Positions 1 to 7,373 of a stretch of 11,045 bases of DNA are shown here, one piece after another. Position 1 is the first letter of the stretch; each line of letters opens with the position of its first letter. The stretch comes from Bacteroidales bacterium (lineage in GTDB: Bacteria; Bacteroidota; Bacteroidia; Bacteroidales; Muribaculaceae): NCBI GenBank assembly GCA_900767075.1, contig CAAFXX010000524.1, forward strand, positions 1 to 11,045, given 5' to 3'. Both the position numbers and the translations under genes were made by a program. A model generated the notes under the pieces. That model made no database searches. It was not told the origin of the DNA and saw nothing but the letters and a program-made list of their open reading frames with translations.

Positions 1-162
1 ATCAACACCTGGAAGAACGGCGTGGAGCGTGCACTTAAGAAGTATCTTCCCAACGGCACGCAGGCAAAGGGTCAGAAATGCCCCAACTGCGGCTGCGAGA
101 CCCTGATATATCAGGAAGGATGCCTTATATGCACCAATTGCGGAGCATCGAAATGCGGATAA
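1..162 (+). CDS. nrdJ: Adenosylcobalamin-dependent (class II) ribonucleotide reductase, C-terminal fragment
   Basis: Only the last 53 codons are visible; the rest lies upstream of the window. Class II reductases make deoxyribonucleotides from ribonucleotides in the cytoplasm using B12 radical chemistry. The fragment carries seven cysteines (visible residues 27, 30, 32, 41, 44, 47, 52). C27-x2-C30 with C41-x2-C44 looks like a small zinc ribbon, as found at the C-terminus of long NrdJ proteins. C47-x4-C52 next to the terminal Gly matches the C-terminal redox thiol pair that re-reduces the active site in class II enzymes. The stop is TAA at 160-162. A strong hairpin terminator starts 5 bases later, so the gene ends its transcript here and is not co-transcribed with malQ. 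The family call rests on the tail alone. A class I or III enzyme is unlikely, because their tails are different. Confidence 0.82.
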   Translation: MNTWKNGVERALKKYLPNGTQAKGQKCPNCGCETLIYQEGCLICTNCGASKCG

Positions 163-166
163 GATA

Positions 167-210
167 AATTTGCCTTCGGGGACGTCCAAGCTCGTCCCCG
201 AAGGCAAATT
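167..210 (+). terminator. Perfect 18-bp stem terminator after nrdJ
   Basis: Positions 167-184 and 193-210 are exact reverse complements (18 bp) around an 8-base loop (185-192). The stem has a GC-rich core and A/T-rich ends, so the RNA ends in AAAUU followed by a pyrimidine-rich run (CTCTCTTTCC). It begins 5 bases after the nrdJ stop codon, the usual place for an intrinsic terminator. Because its arms end in AATT on both sides it could work in either direction, but no gene reads toward it on the minus strand in this window. Confidence 0.88.
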
Positions 211-220
211 CTCTCTTTCC

Positions 221-253
221 TTTGAAAATTACGGCTTAAGGATGTTATTTATA
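221..253 (+). promoter_or_regulatory. Candidate Bacteroides-type promoter for malQ
   Basis: TTTG at 221-224 fits the Bacteroidetes -33 element. After a 21-base spacer, TATTTATA at 246-253 partly fits the -7 element TAnnTTTG: the TA and two of the four downstream bases match. The spacing is within the known 19-21 base range. Transcription would begin near 259-261, giving a leader of about 73 bases before the malQ ATG, and the leader would open with the hairpin at 261-289. The -7 match is imperfect, so this is a reasonable candidate only. No other promoter-like pair was seen in the 211-332 gap. Confidence 0.42.
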
Positions 254-260
254 TTAGGAA

Positions 261-289
261 CCATCCGGCTTTGGAATTCCGCCGGATGG
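261..289 (+). promoter_or_regulatory. 9-bp inverted repeat in the malQ leader
   Basis: CCATCCGGC (261-269) and GCCGGATGG (281-289) are perfect complements around an 11-base loop. The element sits just after the predicted promoter, where the mRNA 5' end is expected, and 43 bases before the malQ start codon. There is no T-tract, so it is not a terminator. It could be a 5' stabilising hairpin in the mRNA or a palindromic operator for a dimeric regulator. The sequence alone does not decide between them. Confidence 0.5.
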
Positions 290-332
290 ATCACGATAGA
301 AACATAAATACCATTAACTCAATAATTCTTAC

Positions 333-3011
333 ATGAAGATCTCTTTTATTATTAACTACCACACAAGCTGGGGCGAATCGCTTTACATTTCAGGAGACAT
401 TCCTGCGCTCGGAAGCGGCAATCCCCATGAGGCTGTGGAAATGAGCCTCACGAGTCCCGACACCTGGCAGTTGACTATCGAGACAGCCGACGATACGCCG
501 GCATTCAATTATTCCTTCATCGTGAAAGCGCCCGAGAAGGCATGGCGCCTTGAATGGGGCAAACCTCATCGGTTTGTCCCCGGTCACGGAATAACGAAAT
601 ATTCGGTATTCGACAGCTGGCATGACCTTCCTCACGACAAGCCTTTCTATTCCTCGGCATTCGTCGACGGAATGTTACGCCGTCCGCAGCGCGACACCGC
701 GTTGCTGTCGCTTCCGGGATCGCTGTGTCTGCGTGTGGAAAATCCGATTGTCGCACCGGATGAAGTGATGGCGATTGCCGGAGAAGGGAATGCACTCGGA
801 AACTGGAATCCGCAGCAGGCATTACAGATGAACGACGCTCATTTCCCGGTATGGGAGACGAACATATCCTTCCGTGACATCAAAGGGCCTTTCTCCTATA
901 AGTTTGTCGTCGTTAAAAAGGATACCGGTGAAGTGGTCCGCTGGGAGCAGTGTCCAAACCGAATCTACGGCATCGAATCCGACAATGACAGCGAGCAGGT
1001 TGTAATCGACGGACTCCGCTTTGCCAACAGCGGCGAAAGCTGGAAGGGCGCCGGAACGGCGATACCTGTATTTTCAATCCGCACTGACGAGGATTTCGGC
1101 GTAGGCGATTTCGCCGACATCCGCAGCATGATCGATTGGTGCGTGGCAACCGGCCAGAAAATTCTCCAGCTTCTCCCCATCAACGACACCACGATGACCG
1201 GCACTTGGGTGGATTCTTATCCCTACAAGGCAAATTCAATCTTTGCACTTCACCCGATGTATCTTCGACTTCAGGAAGTCGGAGAACTTGCCGACGAGTC
1301 ACGACGCGAATATTACCGCAAACTCGGCGCCGAGCTGAACGAGCTTCCCCAGATTGATTATGAGCGCGTCAATGCCGCAAAGCATGAATACTTGCGCGAG
1401 ATCTACGCCCAGAACGGCGAGATCACCCGCAATATGGAAGAATACCGTGAATTCATGACCCGCAACAGCTGGTGGCTCAAGCCTTATGCCGCATGGAGCG
1501 TATTACGCGATGAATACCACACCCCCGACAACTACCTCTGGGGTCCCTATGCCACATATGACGAGGCAACGGTCGATGCCTTCATCGAAGGTCACCGCAC
1601 ACGCATCGAATACTATTTCTTCCTCCAGTTCCATCTCGACCGTCAGCTGCGCGCAACCCGCGATTACGCACATAACCATGGAGTCGTGCTCAAAGGGGAC
1701 ATACCTATCGGCATAAGCCGTTTCAGCGTCGACGCATGGACTGACCCGCGTCTCTTCAACATGGACTGTCAGGCAGGCGCGCCACCGGATGATTTCTCCG
1801 TGCTCGGACAGAACTGGGGCTTCCCTACCTACAACTGGGAAGAGATGGCACGCGACGGCTTCAGATGGTGGAAAGACCGTTTCCGCAAGATGGCGGAATA
1901 TTTCGATGCATACCGTATCGACCATATCCTCGGATTCTTCAGGATCTGGGAGATTCCTCTGAACGCCGTCCACGGTCTGCTCGGATATTTCAACCCGGCA
2001 CTCCCCTTCTCGCCGGAAGAACTCCGTGAGAAGTATGATTTCTGGATCGATCCCGACCGTCAGACACATCCCCTCATCCTTGAATGGATGCTCGACGATT
2101 TCTTCGGCGAATACAAGGAAGAGGCACGCAGCAGATTCCTCGACCACATCGGAGGCGACAGATGGTGCCTCAAACAATCGGTCGACACTCAGGAGAAGGT
2201 CGTGGCTCTCTTTGCCGACGCTCCCGATGATGAAAAGAACAACCGTCTGCGCAATGCCCTGCTCGGCATTATCGACGATGTGCTCTTCATCGAAGACCCG
2301 CGTGAGAAAGGGCATTATCATCCCCGCATCGCAGCCCAGTACACCTATCAGTTCCGTCTGCTCACCGATTATGAGAAATGGAGCTTCAACCGCCTTTATA
2401 ACGATTTCTTCTATCATCGTCATAATGACTTCTGGTATGGCAAGGCAATGTGGAAACTTCCTCCGCTGCTCGACGCCACATCGATGCTTTGCTGCGCTGA
2501 AGACCTCGGCATGATTCCCGACTGCGTGCCCTCCGTCATGCACCAGCTCGAGATTCTTTCACTTGAGATCCAGCGAATGCCCAAGGACCCGCATGTTGAA
2601 TTCGGAGACACATGGCACTATCCCTATTATTCGGTATGCACATCATCGACTCATGATATGCCCGTCATAAGAGGCTGGTGGGAACAGGATCGAAACGTGA
2701 CAAATGACTTCTATCATAAAGTACTGCATGAACACGGTGAGGCTCCTGTATACGCCGAGCCATGGATCTGCGACAAGATTATCGACCTTCAGCTCCAGAG
2801 CCCGTCGATGCTGTGCATCCTTCCTCTGCAGGACTGGCTCAGCACAGATGCCAATATCCGTCGCGAAAACCCGATGGAGGAAGTCATCAACGAACCTGCG
2901 AATTCACGCCACTACTGGCGTTACCGTATGCATCTCACAGTCGAGGCGCTTATGCTTAACCGTGCCTTCAACGAATCGATGCGCAACCGCATAGCCAGTT
3001 CACACCGCTAA
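333..3011 (+). CDS. malQ: 4-alpha-glucanotransferase (GH77), DPE2-like, with two N-terminal CBM20 domains
   Basis: The 892-residue protein is a cytoplasmic amylomaltase that moves glucan chains between maltose/maltodextrins and acceptor glucans, in maltose and glycogen metabolism. Two starch-binding CBM20-type domains lie at about 1-95 and 130-225 (the second has the G-NALGNW pattern). The GH77 barrel runs from about 240 to 885 and opens with a PVFSIRTDEDFGVGDF block. Catalytic residues are visible: nucleophile D530 in RIDH, acid/base E723 in AEDLG, and D775 in THDMP. D530 and E723 are 193 residues apart, against about 47 in Thermus amylomaltase. This large insertion, with the tandem CBM20 domains, is the layout of plant DPE2 and its bacterial relatives. 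The ATG at 333 is the first start after an in-frame TAA at 315-317. There is no Shine-Dalgarno sequence, which is normal in Bacteroidetes. The gene stands alone between a terminator and a convergent terminator. Confidence 0.95.
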   Translation: MKISFIINYHTSWGESLYISGDIPALGSGNPHEAVEMSLTSPDTWQLTIETADDTPAFNYSFIVKAPEKAWRLEWGKPHRFVPGHGITKYSVFDSWHDLPHDKPFYSSAFVDGMLRRPQRDTALLSLPGSLCLRVENPIVAPDEVMAIAGEGNALGNWNPQQALQMNDAHFPVWETNISFRDIKGPFSYKFVVVKKDTGEVVRWEQCPNRIYGIESDNDSEQVVIDGLRFANSGESWKGAGTAIPVFSIRTDEDFGVGDFADIRSMIDWCVATGQKILQLLPINDTTMTGTWVDSYPYKANSIFALHPMYLRLQEVGELADESRREYYRKLGAELNELPQIDYERVNAAKHEYLREIYAQNGEITRNMEEYREFMTRNSWWLKPYAAWSVLRDEYHTPDNYLWGPYATYDEATVDAFIEGHRTRIEYYFFLQFHLDRQLRATRDYAHNHGVVLKGDIPIGISRFSVDAWTDPRLFNMDCQAGAPPDDFSVLGQNWGFPTYNWEEMARDGFRWWKDRFRKMAEYFDAYRIDHILGFFRIWEIPLNAVHGLLGYFNPALPFSPEELREKYDFWIDPDRQTHPLILEWMLDDFFGEYKEEARSRFLDHIGGDRWCLKQSVDTQEKVVALFADAPDDEKNNRLRNALLGIIDDVLFIEDPREKGHYHPRIAAQYTYQFRLLTDYEKWSFNRLYNDFFYHRHNDFWYGKAMWKLPPLLDATSMLCCAEDLGMIPDCVPSVMHQLEILSLEIQRMPKDPHVEFGDTWHYPYYSVCTSSTHDMPVIRGWWEQDRNVTNDFYHKVLHEHGEAPVYAEPWICDKIIDLQLQSPSMLCILPLQDWLSTDANIRRENPMEEVINEPANSRHYWRYRMHLTVEALMLNRAFNESMRNRIASSHR

Positions 3012-3025
3012 AACACGGCATCTAT

Positions 3026-3078
3026 AAACACAATGAGGAGAGAGACATTATTACTGTGTCTCTCTCCTCATTGTGTTT
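3026..3078. terminator. Bidirectional 22-bp stem terminator between convergent malQ and mutL
   Basis: Positions 3026-3047 and 3057-3078 are exact reverse complements (22 bp) with a 9-base loop (3048-3056). The stem begins 14 bases after the malQ stop and, read on the other strand, 33 bases after the mutL stop. Each arm starts with AAACACA and therefore ends in TGTGTTT, giving a short U-run in the transcript whichever way it is read. The position between two converging genes and the symmetry point to a shared terminator. The U-runs are short, so efficiency is uncertain. Confidence 0.85.
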
Positions 3079-3111
3079 GCATCCTATACTCAGCTCAGCG
3101 GCATTGTCATG

Positions 3112-5037
3112 TTATCTGAAGAAAGAATCGATACGGGTTTCATCCAGAAGACAGAAAATGGGATTACCGTTAGGCGTAGTAGCCGGATCCGGCAATGCGA
3201 ACAGTTCTCCAAGCAGATGTTCCATTTCCTGAGAGGATAGGACTGTGCCCCTGCGTATCGCCGACGCTCTTGCCATCACGAGCGCGATACGGCCCGCTAC
3301 AGAAACGCCCTGAGCCGATTCGCTGCCGTAATTCGAAGAATCCTCGGTAACGGAATCAAGCACGCGCATTATTATATCCGAAGCCTCTCCAAGACCGGAT
3401 ATCGACGGGACAGTCGTAATATTCCACTTATCCTCGCAGTCATATTCCAAAGAGAAACCCATCCTGACCAGATCGTCGTTTATCTCTTCAAGCGCAGCCC
3501 TCTGCGTCTCGTCAAGACGGATGGATTCCGGAAACATCACTCCCTGTGCCGCAATGCTTGTCTTGGAGGCCTGCCGCATATACCGTTCATAAAGAATCTT
3601 GATGTGAGCCCTATGCTGGTCGATTATCAGCAGACCGTCGCGCGATGGGGTCACTATATACCTGCCGGCATATTGCATGCATAGCGGCGCGACATAAGAA
3701 TCCGAATTAGATCCGAAAAGGCTGTCTGCATCAGGCGTGCTTTCCGGTTCCGGCGCATAACGGGAATCATCAGGCTCGATGCTGTCTTTTGAGGAAAACC
3801 GGCGGAATCCGCTCTCTGAATTATGCGATTCATTACCTTGTCCTGAAAAACCGGTATTCCCCTGTCCTTCCCGCTTGAAGCTTTCATAGAGGCTTTCCCA
3901 GTTCTTTACCGACACCCTGTCGGAATTATAGCCATTGTCAAATGGATTGTATCCGCCACCCATCTCTATCTCCGGCTTTGACGGAAGCTCTCCGGGTGCG
4001 AGCGGTTTCACCGGAAGCGCGTCCATGGTGAAATCAATCGACGGGACAGCCGAGAATTTGCCCAATGCCGCCCTGACGGCAGCTGTCAGGATTTGCCATA
4101 TCTCATTCTCATACTCGAACTTTATCTCGTTCTTGGTCGGATGTATATTGACGTCTATCGTATCGGGACCGACCTCGAATTTTATGAAATAGCAAGGCTG
4201 TGTGTCTGCGGCGATAAGAGAATCAAAACATGACATTATTCCCTTGTGGAAATAGGGATGTCGCATGTTACGCCCATTGACGAAAAGGAATTGAAGCGGA
4301 TTCCTGCGCCGCGCGAATTCCGGACGCGACACATAACCCTTTATCCTTACAAGATCCGTATCGACTTCCACTGGAAGCAGCTGCATGTTGAGATTGTTTT
4401 TCCACAACTCCCCTATTCTCTGTAACATCGTTCCGGCGCGCAGATCGAGCTGTCGCGTTCCGTTGTCCATTCTGATCCTTATTCCATTGTTGACCAACGC
4501 GAGACGTTCGAATTCCCTCATTATGTTGGAAAGCTCGACGCTGTCGCTTTTGAGGAACTTACGGCGTGCCGGGACATTGTAGAACAGCCGCTTTACGGTA
4601 AAGACAGTTCCTACATCGCACATGCATGGTTCCTGAGAAATAACCTTTGAGCCTTCGATCACGAGACGCGTGCCCATAGGTGCGTCGCAGGTCCTGGTCT
4701 TTATCTCCACCTCTGATATGGCACATATCGACGGCAATGCCTCGCCGCGAAAGCCCATGGTAGTAAGGCTGAACAGGTCTTCCGCCCCTCTTATTTTTGA
4801 AGTGGCGTGACGTTCGAATGCCATGCGCGCATCAGTCTCCGACATGCCGCAGCCATTATCTATGACCTGTATGACGGTCTTGCCTGCATCCTTGACAATT
4901 ATAGATATATCGGTTGCTCCGGCGTCGACGGCATTCTCGACAAGTTCCTTTATCACCGAAGCCGGACGCTGGATGACCTCGCCGGCAGCTATCTGGTTTG
5001 CCACCGAATCGGGCAGCAATCTTATAACGTCGCTCAC
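3112..5037 (-). CDS. mutL: DNA mismatch repair protein MutL
   Basis: MutL couples mismatch recognition by MutS to strand removal. The 641-residue protein has the full N-terminal GHKL ATPase: NQIAAGEV at 14-21, ELVENAVDAGAT with general base E31 and Mg-binding N35, DNGCGM at 60-65, and the ATP-lid block ending in GFRGEAL at 95-101. The transducer domain follows to about 330, then a polar Gly/Ser/Asn/Asp-rich linker (about 340-450) and the C-terminal dimerisation domain (about 455-641). The usual endonuclease motif DQHA-x2-E-x4-E appears as DQHRAHIKILYE (473-484), with the middle Glu replaced by Ile. CPHGRP appears as TPNGNP (621-626) and ACR as ARA (589-591), so nicking activity is doubtful. 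The start is GTG at 5035-5037, overlapping the upstream stop by four bases (GTGA), which suggests translational coupling. It is the last gene of the operon. Confidence 0.96.
   Translation of the reverse strand: MSDVIRLLPDSVANQIAAGEVIQRPASVIKELVENAVDAGATDISIIVKDAGKTVIQVIDNGCGMSETDARMAFERHATSKIRGAEDLFSLTTMGFRGEALPSICAISEVEIKTRTCDAPMGTRLVIEGSKVISQEPCMCDVGTVFTVKRLFYNVPARRKFLKSDSVELSNIMREFERLALVNNGIRIRMDNGTRQLDLRAGTMLQRIGELWKNNLNMQLLPVEVDTDLVRIKGYVSRPEFARRRNPLQFLFVNGRNMRHPYFHKGIMSCFDSLIAADTQPCYFIKFEVGPDTIDVNIHPTKNEIKFEYENEIWQILTAAVRAALGKFSAVPSIDFTMDALPVKPLAPGELPSKPEIEMGGGYNPFDNGYNSDRVSVKNWESLYESFKREGQGNTGFSGQGNESHNSESGFRRFSSKDSIEPDDSRYAPEPESTPDADSLFGSNSDSYVAPLCMQYAGRYIVTPSRDGLLIIDQHRAHIKILYERYMRQASKTSIAAQGVMFPESIRLDETQRAALEEINDDLVRMGFSLEYDCEDKWNITTVPSISGLGEASDIIMRVLDSVTEDSSNYGSESAQGVSVAGRIALVMARASAIRRGTVLSSQEMEHLLGELFALPDPATTPNGNPIFCLLDETRIDSFFR
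5034..5037 (-). other. GTGA stop/start overlap between the OstA-like gene and mutL
   Basis: Read on the minus strand, GTG (5037-5035) starts mutL and TGA (5036-5034) stops the upstream OstA-like gene. The bases before the GTG are purine-rich (GGAAAAGAAGAGAAA) without a clear Shine-Dalgarno core. Such an overlap usually means that ribosomes finishing the upstream gene re-initiate on the next one. Starting MutL at this GTG gives the expected short lead-in before the NQIAAGEV motif at residue 14. Confidence 0.8.
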
Positions 5038-7268
5038 TTTCTCTTCTTTTCCGGTTCGTTGAAATATTGAATAAGTACGTCGGGCACCTCTCCGAGCTCA
5101 TCAGCCCATTTGATCCTGTCGCCATACCACTCGCGTTTCGGCCGCAACAGTTCGAGCCATCGGAATCCGGGCAATGACTTGTCGACCTGCTTCACAAGGA
5201 ATATAGGTGTCACAGTGCCGTCGACCTCAGGCCACATTTTCAGATGCTCCATCTGCTTGCCGTTCATGTCGACTGTCAGATAACTGCTCTCCGCATGAAC
5301 AAGCCGCGTATAGGTCGAATCGCTTTCCATAGGCAGGAAGATGGTCTCCACATTTCCGTTGACATCGAGATGCTTCATTTCACTGTTTTCGAAATATGCC
5401 TTCAGCTCCGAGCCCGAAAGCTGGTTGTAAAAATCCTCGTCGATATGCTCCGCGACAAAACCGCCCGACGGAAGATGAGCCCATTCCGGTGTCGAATCAT
5501 TGAAATGGACTATGATTTTTTCTCCGGTCACCTGTCTCTCCTCGCTCCACACTATAGGCTTGCGGATAAGATGCAGGAGCGAATCATATTGCTGATATAT
5601 AATCGTGTCGGCTATGCCCTGAAGCTGTTGATTGAAGAAACGGGCCTTTCCGATAGCCTTGGCTGCATGGAACTGCTTGTCGACCATATAGTTTGAATCA
5701 CGTCCGAGTCTATCCAGCCTCGGCAGCAACAGCTTAGGGACAGAATCCAAAACCGAATCCTTCGGCGCCTCGGCTTTTTCCGGCGTCAAACCGGATCTTT
5801 CAGTTTCTTCCGATTTTTCGGTTTCTTCCGTTTCTCCGTCATTGGTCTCGACTGTTATATCATCGGCTTCGACAAGTTCAAGACGCTCCTGATTATTCTC
5901 TTCCTTTCCGGGATGTTCCGACTTATCCCGGCTTTTAGGCGCGATTATCTTTACTTTTTCCCAGAAAGGCATCGATGCAATCTCCTTCAATGCCGGATGT
6001 TTTCCCGGACGCGGGAATCCGTATGGGAGTCCCGACAACGACATTACCATCGAATCTGCAATCCGGCCTATACTTGTGAAAGCCTTCAGACGGGCACGTG
6101 TGGCGGCGTCCCATTCATGGGAGAGACTGTCGGGCCATACCTTTTCCGTGCGCATATAGGTAAGGATTGTATCCGAGCGAAGAAACAGAGTGTCAGGTCT
6201 CGAATACTCCATCAGCAGCGGATAATCCGCGGCGAGTGAGCTCTGCAAGGAATCGTTGTACATGCCGTAACCGCCTATGAGAGTCATTTTCCTGGCGGTG
6301 TCCGTCAGGACCATCGGACGTCCGTTTTTGTTGATGTCCTTGAACATGTAAGCCTCGCTTATACGGCTCAACTTATCATAGATGATGGAATCCCCTTCAA
6401 GTGTCACAACATTATTGGCGGAATCCTTGTGGACCAAAGTGGAGCGAGACAATAATTCCGCGTGGTCGTTGCGTGTGTCGTATGTTCCCTTGGCGGTAAG
6501 GATGGTATCGTTGGCACCCTCTATGCGTGTGGTTGTATTGATGTCCGCCATACCGGTGGCTGTATTGTAGATCAGCTCTTCAGTGTACATCTTATAGCCG
6601 TCCTTGGTATTGTTGAGGATGACATTGTCGCGGAATTCCGCAATCTTGGCCGAAGGAGAATACTGACCGTAGACCGATGTAAGGGTATTTGTCTCGTCAC
6701 GAAGTTTACCACCCTCGGTATACCAGCCTAACTCCATGACCAGATCGTAGTCAAGACTGTCGGTGGTGAGGGTGACTTTCCTGTCCTTCAGCATCACTTC
6801 CCTCTGCGACGGACCGGAAGTCAATATCGCGTGTTTCTCCGCGCCATTGTAGAAAAGCTTGTCGGAATATACAAACAATGTGTCGCCCTGCTGCATCACG
6901 ACATGACCGAACGCATCCATGGAGTTTTGTTCGGGGAAATAATAGGCGGAATCACAGAACATCCACATGCCGCCCTGCCTGAACTTTACATTTCCCTTGA
7001 CAATCTGCTTCTCTTCCATCTCGTTGCCGGGACGGTAGAGGGAGTCGGCATTTTCAAGGAACACCTTGTCTTCCTGATAACGGTTGACTGACGGTATCTC
7101 CGGTTTAATCGGCGTGCTTGGCTTGGGACGGGTATATGTTTCAGTCTTTGTAGCTTTCTTTTTCTGCTGCGACTGCATGGAGCCGACAACAGAAAACGCT
7201 CCCGATAGTGTGGTCACTATCAGGAACGCCAATATTATTCGTGGAGTCTTTGCAAAAATTCCTTTCAT
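5034..7268 (-). CDS. OstA/LptA-like exported protein (putative LPS transport)
   Basis: A 744-residue exported protein with a basic N-terminus and hydrophobic stretch (about 11-26) followed by small residues, which fits a signal peptide or N-terminal anchor. From about residue 72 to 330 it has repeated beta-rich segments of the OstA/LptA type (for example IVKGNVKFRQGG at 89-100 and AFGHVVMQQGDTLF at 119-132). LptA-family domains form a beta-jellyroll that carries LPS across the periplasm. An acidic Glu/Thr/Ser/Lys-rich linker (about 443-510) separates this from a second beta-rich region (about 515-735). The C-terminus ends in charged residues (EKKRK) and does not look like an LptD barrel, so a periplasmic or inner-membrane-tethered role is more likely. 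Neighbours upstream are periplasmic foldases; mutL overlaps its stop. The start ATG (7266-7268) lies directly before the signal peptide. The domain family is fairly sure, but the precise Lpt role is inferred. Confidence 0.8.
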   Translation of the reverse strand: MKGIFAKTPRIILAFLIVTTLSGAFSVVGSMQSQQKKKATKTETYTRPKPSTPIKPEIPSVNRYQEDKVFLENADSLYRPGNEMEEKQIVKGNVKFRQGGMWMFCDSAYYFPEQNSMDAFGHVVMQQGDTLFVYSDKLFYNGAEKHAILTSGPSQREVMLKDRKVTLTTDSLDYDLVMELGWYTEGGKLRDETNTLTSVYGQYSPSAKIAEFRDNVILNNTKDGYKMYTEELIYNTATGMADINTTTRIEGANDTILTAKGTYDTRNDHAELLSRSTLVHKDSANNVVTLEGDSIIYDKLSRISEAYMFKDINKNGRPMVLTDTARKMTLIGGYGMYNDSLQSSLAADYPLLMEYSRPDTLFLRSDTILTYMRTEKVWPDSLSHEWDAATRARLKAFTSIGRIADSMVMSLSGLPYGFPRPGKHPALKEIASMPFWEKVKIIAPKSRDKSEHPGKEENNQERLELVEADDITVETNDGETEETEKSEETERSGLTPEKAEAPKDSVLDSVPKLLLPRLDRLGRDSNYMVDKQFHAAKAIGKARFFNQQLQGIADTIIYQQYDSLLHLIRKPIVWSEERQVTGEKIIVHFNDSTPEWAHLPSGGFVAEHIDEDFYNQLSGSELKAYFENSEMKHLDVNGNVETIFLPMESDSTYTRLVHAESSYLTVDMNGKQMEHLKMWPEVDGTVTPIFLVKQVDKSLPGFRWLELLRPKREWYGDRIKWADELGEVPDVLIQYFNEPEKKRK

Positions 7269-7301
7269 AAACTTATAATCACGAAAAACCGTGCGATGCG
7301 T

Positions 7302-7370
7302 CTCTTTGCCTGCAATTCCCGGGGTTTCATCCCGGTTTGTTGCAGACCCGGTCCATTAAGCCGTAAAGAG
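7302..7370 (-). other. Nested imperfect hairpin in the surA-like / OstA-like intergenic region
   Basis: The 105-base gap (7269-7373) is the longest in the operon and is rich in self-complementarity. The core hairpin is 7310-7345: outer arms CTGCAA/TTGCAG (6 bp), a small internal loop, and inner arms CCGGG (7319-7323) / CCCGG (7331-7335) around a 7-base loop. A further outer pair, CTCTTT (7302-7307) and AAAGAG (7365-7370), encloses it. A second CCCGG at 7347-7351 could compete for the same CCGGG. A five-T run on the transcript strand comes about 20 bases later, too far for a classic terminator. It could be an mRNA-stabilising or processing element, or a weak attenuator. No convincing promoter was found in the gap. 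Confidence 0.45.
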
Positions 7371-7373
7371 ATT

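Noticed and set aside
1503..2543. Open frame of 346 codons on the minus strand opposite malQ
   Set aside because: It mirrors the codon pattern of malQ, shows no domain or export signal, and malQ is clearly the real gene (intact GH77 catalytic residues). Long antisense frames are common opposite GC-biased third positions.
7254..7268. TAAGTTTA just before the OstA-like start as a -7 promoter element
   Set aside because: It overlaps the start codon, so transcription would begin inside the gene, and no TTTG element lies at the right distance upstream.
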